Part shown: positions 23,961 through 30,957 of the stretch, in pieces
Numbering within the stretch: position 1 is the first letter of the stretch
How the letters are laid out: every line of letters starts with the position of its first letter
Source of the DNA: JANOXC01 sp031418215
Lineage (GTDB): Bacteria; Bacteroidota; Bacteroidia; AKYH767-A; OLB10
Direction of reading: 5' to 3'
Assembly: GCA_031418215.1 (NCBI GenBank)
Contig: JANOXC010000134.1
Span: forward strand, 1 to 32,907
DNA: 32,907 bases
Program-made: the position numbers and the translations under genes
Notes under the pieces: model-generated
Seen by the model: only the letters and a program-made list of their open reading frames with translations
What the model was told of the DNA's origin: nothing
The model's database searches: none

Positions 23961-25844
23961 ATGCAGCTATTAAATAGATTAATACTAATTTTTTTATTCG
24001 GCAGTTACCTGAGTGTAAATGCCCAGGCACCATCCATTTCACTACAGCCTTTTGCCTCCGGATTTGTAAGGCCAGTTGTAATTGAAAATTGTAAAGACGA
24101 ACGCTTGTTTGTGGTCGAACAGGATGGTTATATTAACGTTGTTAATGCGAATGGTTCGGTATTGCCAACACCTTTTTTAAATATTGATCCAATAGTAAAT
24201 TCAAACTCTAATGAACAAGGCTTACTGGGCCTGGCTTTTCATCCGGATTATAAGACAAACGGTTATTTTTATGTTTACTATACGAATAGTGCAAATAATA
24301 TAGTGATCAGCAGATTTAATGTTTCTGCTACTGATTCGAACCTAGCCAATGCAAGTAGTGAACAGATTTTGATTACTATACTGCACCCTACTAATACGAA
24401 TCACAATGGAGGATGTTTAAGATTTGGACCTGATGGTTATTTATATGCAGGAACCGGTGATGGTGGTGGAGGTGGTGATGTAGCCAATAATGCACAAAAT
24501 AAAAACAAACTGCTTGGTAAAATGATCAGGTTAGATATTAACAATGGCTCCCCTTATTCGGTACCTGCCGATAACCCTTTTGTCAATACACCAAATACAC
24601 AACCTGAAATATGGGCTTATGGTTTACGTAACCCATGGCGATGGAGTTTTGACAGACTTACCGGTGATTTATGGATAGGAGATGTTGGTCAGAATGCTTG
24701 GGAAGAAGTGGATTTTCAAAAAAGCGGTATTGCAGGCGGTCAAAACTACGGCTGGCGATGTTATGAAGGCAATCATGGTTATAATACTTCAGGTTGCCAA
24801 CCACAAACGGCTTACATACCGGCTGTTTATGAAATGAGTCACAGTGGTAATTATTGTTCCGTAGTCGGTGGTTATGTTTACAGAGGAGGAAAATACAGTA
24901 ACATGTTCGGTTATTATTTCTTCGCCGATTATTGTGTTAATATGATACAAGTCTTGAAAAGAAGTAATACCGGCACTTATGTTCATTATAATACCATTAA
25001 TTATTCAGGTGCCAACATCAGTACTTTTGGTGAAGATCAGTATGGAGAATTATATGTTGCAGATCTTACTTCAGGACAAGTAAGAAAAATTGTTTCAACT
25101 GTTTGTGCACCGACAGCCTACATTTCAGCGAGTGATACCTTGATAGTTTGTGCCGATTCTGTCGAACTTTCTACTCCTTATGGTGATAGTTTGTTTTACT
25201 CATGGCAAACACCTTCCGGAACAGGCAACGCTAATTCAATATGGGTAAACCAAAGTGGTTGGAGCAATGTCAATGTGATTAATCTTGCTGCCTGTCAGAA
25301 CTCAGATAGTGTGTATGTATTGATTAATGGCGTTCCGCCAGTTGCTTCTATTGCAGGATTGGATACTGCCTACTGCAGCAATTTATCTCCTGCAGATTCG
25401 CTGGTGGGTAATCCTTCTGGAGGTGTTTTTTCAGGACCCGGAATAACAGGAAACGTATTTTATGCTGATTCAGCAGGGGCCGGTATCCACCAGATCAGTT
25501 ATTTATTTACTGATCCCAATGGATGTTCCAGCAGTTCGTCACAAGCAGTTACTGTTTCCCTTTGTACAGGAATTGACCAAACAGCCTCTTCTGTATTTAC
25601 CATAAGAGGGGCTAATCCAGCCAGTGGCCGCCTGGATTTGAGTTTAGAAAGCAGCTATTCTGGAGTTGTGCAGTCTTCCGTTACTGATGTTTCAGGAAGG
25701 AGTATTTCCACGGATATCTTGACCCTTGAAAAAGGGCAGCAAAGCATCCATTTACCAATGGAAAAATCAGAAAATGGAATCTATTTCTGGCATCTCAGCA
25801 ATGGAGAATCGGCTATTACCTACCGCTTTATTTGGGTCAAATAA
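23961..25844 (+). CDS. Secreted glucose/sorbosone dehydrogenase-like propeller with T9SS-like tail
   Basis: A 627-aa protein: signal peptide (about 1-22, ending VNAQA). A GSDH-type six-bladed propeller covers about 25-375, followed by a Cys-containing linker with an Ig-like segment (about 380-540) and a C-terminal sorting-domain-like region (about 545-627). In the propeller, 'GLLGLAFHPDYKTNGYFYVYYT', HNGG at 148-151 (catalytic His in soluble PQQ aldose dehydrogenases), 'YAGTGDGGGGGD', 'GLRNPWRWSFD' and 'IGDVGQNAWEEVDF' are the family marks. The expected reaction is PQQ-dependent aldose oxidation, but cofactor use is not proven. The tail 'VSGRSISTDI...ENGIYFWHLSN' fits T9SS type A, though it is weaker than in the giant protein. 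Confidence 0.9.
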   Translation: MQLLNRLILIFLFGSYLSVNAQAPSISLQPFASGFVRPVVIENCKDERLFVVEQDGYINVVNANGSVLPTPFLNIDPIVNSNSNEQGLLGLAFHPDYKTNGYFYVYYTNSANNIVISRFNVSATDSNLANASSEQILITILHPTNTNHNGGCLRFGPDGYLYAGTGDGGGGGDVANNAQNKNKLLGKMIRLDINNGSPYSVPADNPFVNTPNTQPEIWAYGLRNPWRWSFDRLTGDLWIGDVGQNAWEEVDFQKSGIAGGQNYGWRCYEGNHGYNTSGCQPQTAYIPAVYEMSHSGNYCSVVGGYVYRGGKYSNMFGYYFFADYCVNMIQVLKRSNTGTYVHYNTINYSGANISTFGEDQYGELYVADLTSGQVRKIVSTVCAPTAYISASDTLIVCADSVELSTPYGDSLFYSWQTPSGTGNANSIWVNQSGWSNVNVINLAACQNSDSVYVLINGVPPVASIAGLDTAYCSNLSPADSLVGNPSGGVFSGPGITGNVFYADSAGAGIHQISYLFTDPNGCSSSSSQAVTVSLCTGIDQTASSVFTIRGANPASGRLDLSLESSYSGVVQSSVTDVSGRSISTDILTLEKGQQSIHLPMEKSENGIYFWHLSNGESAITYRFIWVK

Positions 25845-25944
25845 GGCTGTTTTCGACATTTTTTTAGCATTGTTATCGGAGGTTAATAAATTTTCAAAAG
25901 GGAAATCCTTTGAATGGTAATTTATTTCTCTATATTTCGCTGCA

Positions 25945-25980
25945 ATGAAATCTTTCATTTCGAAATCTATCAATCAATAG
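25945..25980 (+). other. Possible 11-codon upstream reading frame before the START-fusion gene
   Basis: ATG at 25945 begins an 11-codon frame (MKSFISKSINQ) that stops 6 nt before the ATG at 25987. A near-match promoter element TATATTTC lies at 25931-25938, so this frame would be at the very start of the transcript. There is no independent evidence that it is translated. Confidence 0.25.
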
Positions 25981-25986
25981 TGCGTT

Positions 25987-27000
25987 ATGGCAAAAGTTAA
26001 TAAGGCAAAAAAAGTAACGAAAAAGAAGTCAGTGGAGAAAAAGAAGAAGACTGTCTCAAAGAAAAAAAAGGCTGTAGCTTCCCATAAAACAATAAAGAAA
26101 AAATCTCCTGTCAAAAAGAATTTCAAAAAAAATGCCGCACAAAAATCCAAAGTTAAGTCAAGTAAAAAGCAGTTAAAAAAGGTTGTTAAACAAGTCAAGA
26201 AGAAGGCACCTAAAAATGTGAAATCCAATATAAAAAAAACAATAAAAAAAGTTAAAGCGGCAGTAAAAAAAGTAGTTAAGAAAGTAGCCCCTTCCAAATC
26301 TGTGAAGGGAACAAACATAAAAGCTGTTAAACCATCAGCTGAACTTAAAAAGGATTTTAAAAAAATTAAAACACCGGCCACTAATGTAACAAGTGCCATT
26401 GGCAAAAAACCGATTTTGATTAAAGGAAAACCGGTCATTCAACCCGCTAAAGTAAAGATTGACCAGGAGGAAAAGTTGCATTCAAAATCGCAGCGAATCA
26501 TGAAGGAATTAGAAGAAACGATGGATATGGAAAAAGTGAAACCGCGCATTAAAGTACCTGCTTTTCTTCCTCCTAAACCAAAACCTGCGCCTGTGATCAA
26601 GTTGGTTGAACCGGTAAATACTAAGAAGGAAAAGTACCAATTAGAGTTTGAATTTCGTTCTTCGAAGTCAATATTGTTTAGTTACCTGAGCGATTCAAGT
26701 GGCATGGCTGAATGGTTTGCTGATGAAGTACGAAGTAGTGATCATAACTATACCTTTGTTTGGGACAAAAGTGAAGTACATGCAAAATTGGTCGCTGTAA
26801 AAGATAACCTGCTTGTAAGATTTCAGTGGACAGATGAAAACGATGGCACTTATTTTCAATTTGAAATCAAGGAAGATGATATCACATCTGATATTGCCTT
26901 GCTCATTACTGACTGGGCCAACCCGGGCGAGAAAGAATCAAATGCCAGACTATGGGAAAGTCAGATACAGACTTTGCGACAGTTAATAGGTAGTGTTTAA
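25987..27000 (+). CDS. Lysine-rich histone-H1-like tail fused to a START-like (AHSA1-type) domain
   Basis: A 337-aa protein in two contrasting parts. Residues 1-130 hold about 54 lysines in KK/KKK clusters with A, V, S, T and P, the composition of bacterial H1-like or Hc1-like DNA-binding tails. Residues 131-212 are a proline-containing linker. Residues 213-337 are the START-like domain common to Bacteroidota, usually a ~130-aa stand-alone protein: 'YQLEFEFRSSKSILFSYLSDSSGMAEWFADEV', 'YTFVWD', 'VRFQW', 'TYFQFEI' and 'LWESQIQTLRQLIG'. The whole frame is open from ATG at 25987 and codon use looks coding throughout. The START fold is intact, so the tail is an N-terminal addition. Nucleic-acid binding is inference. 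Its stop codon overlaps that of the converging 220-aa gene. Confidence 0.88.
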   Translation: MAKVNKAKKVTKKKSVEKKKKTVSKKKKAVASHKTIKKKSPVKKNFKKNAAQKSKVKSSKKQLKKVVKQVKKKAPKNVKSNIKKTIKKVKAAVKKVVKKVAPSKSVKGTNIKAVKPSAELKKDFKKIKTPATNVTSAIGKKPILIKGKPVIQPAKVKIDQEEKLHSKSQRIMKELEETMDMEKVKPRIKVPAFLPPKPKPAPVIKLVEPVNTKKEKYQLEFEFRSSKSILFSYLSDSSGMAEWFADEVRSSDHNYTFVWDKSEVHAKLVAVKDNLLVRFQWTDENDGTYFQFEIKEDDITSDIALLITDWANPGEKESNARLWESQIQTLRQLIGSV

Positions 27001-27659
27001 AGATTTTCCTTGTTAAATAGTTGACCCATCAACATCCTGTAAAAAGTGTTTGCTTCTCCAGGTACTGCTGAAAAATTTTGCAAATTTGTTTTTTTGCTGA
27101 TCTTAATAAAAGTGCGGTGGCTGATCCAATCAGGAATATCATTTTCCTGTTTGAGTAATTCTTCTATCAGCAAGTAATTATCTTTTTCGAAATAATAATT
27201 CCAGGGCGTATCACTGATTCCAATAAATATTTGTTCTTCACGAAAAGCTGCAAGGAATGCCGGTAATCTTTTTTTTACTGCGTCAAAATATAATCCGCTT
27301 AAATGAAGCGTAAAGCTGAACTCATGGCCCCACCAGCACAGGCTTCGAAATGCGAAAACATCATTTTGTTTAAACACACGCGGGTAATCCAATACCATCC
27401 ATGGAAATCCTTTGTAATTCTCTCCACGGCTGATCTTTGGATTCGATTGAAGGACTTCGTCATGTAAAGCAATTTCCTTCATTGCAATTTCCGCTTTTAG
27501 CAATTCAGCGAGCAATCCAAGTAAGTCGGTAAGTTTCTGATTAATGCTTGCCTTTAATTCAAAAAAACGGCTGTCAAAAAGAAGTTCGAGCTCTTCATCG
27601 GTAAACATTTGTTCAGGATTCATTGAGTTATCAAACTTAAGGTATTTTTGCCAAATCAT
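26997..27659 (-). CDS. Conserved-looking protein of unknown function (220 aa)
   Basis: A soluble 220-aa protein without signal peptide or membrane helix. It is rich in aromatic residues in the centre ('NYKGFPWMVLDYPRVF', 'CWWGHEFSFTLHLSG', 'DTPWNYYFEKDNY'). The N-terminal third is acidic-helical (FTDEELELLFDSRFFELKAS). I do not recognise the family. The 'GENYKGFPWMVLDYPRVF' block followed by 'FRS..WWGHEFSF.LHLSG' looks like a conserved core. The longest start is 27659; ATG at 27623 (MNPEQMFTDEE) is an alternative. It may be the real one, since a TAAGTTTG -7 element on the minus strand (27639-27632) lies inside the longer version. Its stop overlaps the stop of the START-fusion gene. Confidence 0.75.
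   Translation of the reverse strand: MIWQKYLKFDNSMNPEQMFTDEELELLFDSRFFELKASINQKLTDLLGLLAELLKAEIAMKEIALHDEVLQSNPKISRGENYKGFPWMVLDYPRVFKQNDVFAFRSLCWWGHEFSFTLHLSGLYFDAVKKRLPAFLAAFREEQIFIGISDTPWNYYFEKDNYLLIEELLKQENDIPDWISHRTFIKISKKTNLQNFSAVPGEANTFYRMLMGQLFNKENL
27623..27650 (+). promoter_or_regulatory. Promoter of the lptF/G-glycosyltransferase operon
   Basis: TTG (27623-27625), a 17-nt spacer, then TATTTTTG (27643-27650), an exact TAnnTTTG. Transcription would start near 27655, which excludes the upstream TTG at 27648 as the lptG start and supports the ATG at 27687. A minus-strand TAAGTTTG (27639-27632) lies inside this promoter and could serve the divergent 220-aa gene. Confidence 0.6.
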
Positions 27660-27686
27660 TCTGTCGAAGGGTGCTTGTCAATTGTT

Positions 27687-29102
27687 ATGAAAAAACTACA
27701 TAAACTGGTCATTACTTCTTTCATTGGGCCATTTATAGCTACCTTTTTTATTTCTCAATTTATTTTGTTGATGCAGTTTTTATGGAAGTACCTTGATGAC
27801 CTTGTTGGAAAAGGGCTTGATGGCTTTGTTGTTGCTGAATTGCTTTTTTACACTTCTGCTAACCTGGTTCCTTTGGCCTTACCGCTGGCCATCCTTGTTT
27901 CATCTATCATGACCTTTGGCAATCTTGCTGAACATTTTGAGATCACTGCTGCAAAGGCTTCCGGTATTTCATTACAAAGACTGATGCGTCCATTATTTGT
28001 AATTGCCATTTGCATCAGTGCATTGGCATTCGTTTTTTCCAATTACGTGTTGCCTTATACCAATCTGAAAATGGGATCATTGTTGTACGACATACGCCAA
28101 CAGAAACCCGCACTTTCCATTCGTGAAGGAGTTTTTTATGGCGGAATTGAAGGGTATAGCATTAAGGTTGGAAGTAAGGGCAAGGATGGAAAAACAATCG
28201 GGGACGTAATGATTTATGATCATACGGAAAATATTGGAAACCGAAAAGTGATTTTAGCTGAAACCGGGACCATGGTTACGTCAAAAGATGAACGTTACCT
28301 GTTGCTTTCGCTCCAAAATGGTGCAAGTTATGAAGAGCAAAATAAGAAAAAGGGAAATGTTGATACCCATCCGCTCATGCGAAGTGCATTTAAAGAATAC
28401 AAAATACGCTTTGATCTTACCCAGTTTAAATTAAGTAGGACAAATGAGGATTTGTTCAAAGGTGGTTATCAAATGATGAATCTTTCACAGCTAAAAAAGA
28501 CGATTGATAGTCTTGATACAGAATACAAAACAAGATCAACAGGGGCAAAAGCCAACTTGCAGTCTTATTTTTTGTTCTTGAGAGATTCAAATTTCTATCA
28601 ACAAGTTGCCGTTGCTAAAGCCGTAAATCCTGATACCGGAGGTTTGAGCATTTTGCATTCACCACTTTATGATATCGGATTAAATGCTGCAAGAGGAATT
28701 AAATCCTACGTAAACAATATGGATGAAGACCTCGAAAATCGTCGCTATTTAGTTGCAAAATATAAAGTCGAATGGCACCGCAAGCTTTCATTATCTGCAG
28801 CATGTTTCATTTTATTCCTGATAGGAGCTCCATTAGGTGCCATCATCAGGAAAGGCGGAATGGGATTGCCGCTTGTAATTTCTGTTATGTTTTTTCTCAT
28901 CTACCATATTACCAGTATTACCGGGGAGAAATTGGCAAAGGAAGGTGAAATTGAAGCGATTCAAGGAATGTGGTTGTCCTCTGCTATTCTATTGCCAATT
29001 GGAATATTTTTGATTTACAAGGCAACGCATGATTCAGTGATATTTGATATAGAAGTGTATAAAAATATTTTTCGTAAAATTTTCAGGAAGTCCGCTGCGT
29101 GA
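27687..29102 (+). CDS. lptG: LptF/LptG family LPS export permease (YjgP/YjgQ)
   Basis: The 471-aa product starts MKKLHKLVITSFIGPFIATFF. Three N-terminal membrane helices (about 10-35, 55-85, 95-125) and three C-terminal helices (about 365-460, with 'LIGAPLGAIIRKGGMGLPL') flank a periplasmic beta-jellyroll (about 130-350), the LptF/G layout. With LptB it extracts LPS from the inner membrane and passes it to the periplasmic bridge. LptF and LptG cannot be separated from sequence alone; the symbol is a best guess. The frame extends to TTG at 27648, but the -7 promoter element at 27643-27650 argues for the ATG at 27687. The end overlaps the glycosyltransferase start by four bases. Confidence 0.9.
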   Translation: MKKLHKLVITSFIGPFIATFFISQFILLMQFLWKYLDDLVGKGLDGFVVAELLFYTSANLVPLALPLAILVSSIMTFGNLAEHFEITAAKASGISLQRLMRPLFVIAICISALAFVFSNYVLPYTNLKMGSLLYDIRQQKPALSIREGVFYGGIEGYSIKVGSKGKDGKTIGDVMIYDHTENIGNRKVILAETGTMVTSKDERYLLLSLQNGASYEEQNKKKGNVDTHPLMRSAFKEYKIRFDLTQFKLSRTNEDLFKGGYQMMNLSQLKKTIDSLDTEYKTRSTGAKANLQSYFLFLRDSNFYQQVAVAKAVNPDTGGLSILHSPLYDIGLNAARGIKSYVNNMDEDLENRRYLVAKYKVEWHRKLSLSAACFILFLIGAPLGAIIRKGGMGLPLVISVMFFLIYHITSITGEKLAKEGEIEAIQGMWLSSAILLPIGIFLIYKATHDSVIFDIEVYKNIFRKIFRKSAA

Positions 29103-30298
29103 AAATACTTCAGCTTTGTCCGCGTATACCTTTTCCTCCTGTTGACGGAGGGACTATCGGCATGTATAACCTTTCCAATGCATTGGTAAATCATGGTGCT
29201 GAAGTAAAGGTGCTTGCTTTTAATACCAGCAAACATTTTATTGCTGAAAAAAATATTGATAAAGGTTATATTGCAACACATCATCTTGAATCTGTTTTCC
29301 TCGATAATCGTGTGAATATTAAAGATGCCTTTATTAACTTGTTTACCAAAGAGTCTTACCACATCAGCAGGTTTAAATCAGTAGCATTCGAAGCAAAGCT
29401 AAAGGCCGTGTTGCTGAAGGAAAAGTTTGATGTGGTGCAATTGGATTATTTACCCATGGCCTTATATATTGATTTGATAAGGCAGCATTCTGATGCTAAG
29501 ATTGTTCTTCGTGCACATAATGTTGAACATCGCATTTGGGAAAGGCTGGCCGATGAAGAAAAGAACATTTTTAAGCAATGGTATCTTAGAAAACTTGCTG
29601 TACGCTTATTTGAATTTGAACAAAGCGTTTTAAAAAAAATTGATGCACTTGTTTCACTTACAGAAGAAGAAACGGTGATCTTTCAATCATTGGGCTATAA
29701 AGGAGCTGTTTGCATTGCACCAACCTGTTTTAATATTGATCAGGACCAATCAACAAATCAGGAAAAAGAATTTTCTGTCTTTCATTTAGGTGCAATGGAT
29801 TGGATGCCCAATGCAGTTGGGATGGAATGGTTTATAAAGAATGTATGGCCAATGGTAACTGCATCGCATCCACACATCAAATTGTATATTGCCGGCAATA
29901 AGATGCCTGATCATTTTTTTTCTTTTCAGAGTGAAAATTGTATTGTTCAGGGTAGAGTAAATGATGCAAAACAGTTTATGCTTGATCATACTTTAATGAT
30001 TGTTCCCTTGTTTGCCGGCAGTGGTATTCGTGTGAAAATTGTAGAAGGGATGGCACTGGGTAAAACAATTATTTCTACTACTCAGGGAGCAGAAGGTTTG
30101 CATTGTACCCACATGGAAAATATCATTATTGCCAATAGTGCAGATGAAATGTATAAAGCTATTTTATTGTGTGCAGAAGATAAGATCCTTCATCAACGCA
30201 TAGGTGAAAATGCCAGGAACCTTGCCGTTGATTATTATGATATGAATAAAGTAGGGGGAGACGTTTTTACATTTTACAAAAGTCTATTACCTGAATAA
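29099..30298 (+). CDS. Glycosyltransferase, GT4-type (GT-B fold)
   Basis: A 399-aa cytosolic glycosyltransferase. The N-terminal domain begins with MKILQLCPRIPFPPVDGGTIG, the acceptor-side loop typical of GT4 enzymes, and has 'LRAHNVEHRIWERLA' near 137-151. The C-terminal donor domain has 'FHLGAMDWMPN', then 'PLFAGSGIRVKIVEGMALGKTIISTTQGAEGL', containing the G-SG-R.K..EgMa pattern with the donor-binding Glu. It starts at GTG (29099), overlapping the lptG stop as GTGA, so it is translationally coupled to an LPS-export gene. A role in building LPS core or another surface glycan is likely. Donor sugar and acceptor are unknown. Confidence 0.9.
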   Translation: MKILQLCPRIPFPPVDGGTIGMYNLSNALVNHGAEVKVLAFNTSKHFIAEKNIDKGYIATHHLESVFLDNRVNIKDAFINLFTKESYHISRFKSVAFEAKLKAVLLKEKFDVVQLDYLPMALYIDLIRQHSDAKIVLRAHNVEHRIWERLADEEKNIFKQWYLRKLAVRLFEFEQSVLKKIDALVSLTEEETVIFQSLGYKGAVCIAPTCFNIDQDQSTNQEKEFSVFHLGAMDWMPNAVGMEWFIKNVWPMVTASHPHIKLYIAGNKMPDHFFSFQSENCIVQGRVNDAKQFMLDHTLMIVPLFAGSGIRVKIVEGMALGKTIISTTQGAEGLHCTHMENIIIANSADEMYKAILLCAEDKILHQRIGENARNLAVDYYDMNKVGGDVFTFYKSLLPE

Positions 30299-30378
30299 TT
30301 GAAAGTTCAAGTTTATTATATTTATATTTTGCAAACTGTCAACTGATAATGGCATACTAAAAAAAATTATCAGATGCA

Positions 30379-30424
30379 GGTAGCCTTACGGGGCTACCCT
30401 TTGTCTGACAATCAACCTAAAAGC
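30379..30424 (+). repeat. TTACGG-loop hairpin element, copy 1
   Basis: Stem GGTAGCC/GGCTACC, seven perfect pairs, with loop TTACGG, then a pyrimidine-rich spacer and the tail CTGACAATCAACCTAAAAGC. The tail is shared with copies 2 and 3. Confidence 0.8.
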
Positions 30425-30470
30425 TAACCAAAATAACCATCTTTATTTCTGTTATTTTAAGTAGCCAGGC

Positions 30471-30520
30471 GGCGGGCAATCTTACGGGACTGCCCCCTTT
30501 CCTGACAATCAACCTAAAAC
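30471..30520 (+). repeat. TTACGG-loop hairpin element, copy 2
   Basis: Stem GGGCAATC/GACTGCCC (seven pairs and one A-C mismatch), loop TTACGG, then CCCTTTC and the tail CTGACAATCAACCTAAAAC. Stem bases differ from copies 1 and 3 but pairing is mostly kept. Confidence 0.8.
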
Positions 30521-30578
30521 ACCAAAACCATGCGGTTGCTCCCAAGGGGCGCTTATTTTTAAGATTCAGATTGTTTCA

Positions 30579-30632
30579 GGTGCCGGAGCAGCCTTACGGG
30601 GCTGCCCCTCTCCCTGACAATCAACCTAAACC
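30579..30632 (+). repeat. TTACGG-loop hairpin element, copy 3
   Basis: Stem GCAGCC/GGCTGC, six perfect pairs that can extend past an A-C mismatch, loop TTACGG, then CCCTCTCC and the tail CTGACAATCAACCTAAACC. Confidence 0.8.
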
Positions 30633-30917
30633 TATCTTAGTTTTCTTAAGAACTACACCGGATGCGGCGTTTACTTGAATTCCTATACAACAAGTTTAAC
30701 GGGGGTAGGAAGCAAAAGGTTTTGAATTTTCTGAAAATATTACGGTTGTAAGAAAGTTGCTGATTTATAGGTCTTAGAATTTGATTTCACCTCTGTAGTT
30801 GGCAGTAAGATCAGTTGTTTTCATGTTAAATCAATTGTAAGATTTGTACAAAAAAGCTGGAAAATGGACGACTGTATTGAGACTTTATGTCAACCGATAT
30901 TAACTCCTAGGCAATGC

Positions 30918-30947
30918 TTGTAGCATGAGCGACATTTTGTACTTTTG
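30918..30947 (+). promoter_or_regulatory. Promoter of ribBA
   Basis: TTG (30918-30920), a 19-nt spacer, then TACTTTTG (30940-30947), an exact TAnnTTTG. It ends 10 nt before the ATG at 30958, so the 5' leader would be only a few bases. It shows that the in-frame ATG at 30925, upstream of the -7 element, cannot be the start for this promoter. Confidence 0.72.
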
Positions 30948-30957
30948 CGGCGTGAAA

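Larger units (their letters stand above)
30299..30957. other. Long intergenic region with three copies of a structured element; candidate ncRNA locus
   Basis: This 659-bp gap has no credible protein gene. An 8-bp inverted repeat (CTGATAAT 30343-30350 with ATTATCAG 30366-30373) is followed by three copies of a hairpin-plus-tail element (30379-30424, 30471-30520, 30579-30632) spaced about 96 and 112 nt apart. A weak promoter-like TATATTTTG lies near 30324-30332. Of 30633-30917 I can say only that it is unstructured and AT-rich. The ribBA promoter is at 30918-30947. Confidence 0.6.

Noticed and set aside
25974..26438. A 154-aa minus-strand frame rich in Phe and Leu opposite the lysine-rich tail.
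   Set aside because: It is the complement of AAA/AAG lysine codons (TTT/CTT), a composition artefact; the plus-strand frame continues into a recognisable START domain.
30374..30427. A 17-codon ATG frame across hairpin copy 1.
   Set aside because: The same frame hits TGA early in copies 2 and 3, so the repeat is not conserved as peptide.
30843..30860. TTTGTACAAAAAAGCTG resembles the core of cloning-vector att sites.
   Set aside because: The match is about 17 bases in AT-rich DNA and does not continue on either side into vector sequence; flanks look native. Most likely chance, though a vector screen of the assembly would settle it.
30299..30957. FMN riboswitch upstream of ribBA.
   Set aside because: I could not identify the conserved multi-stem FMN aptamer pattern, and the likely promoter leaves only a few bases of leader.
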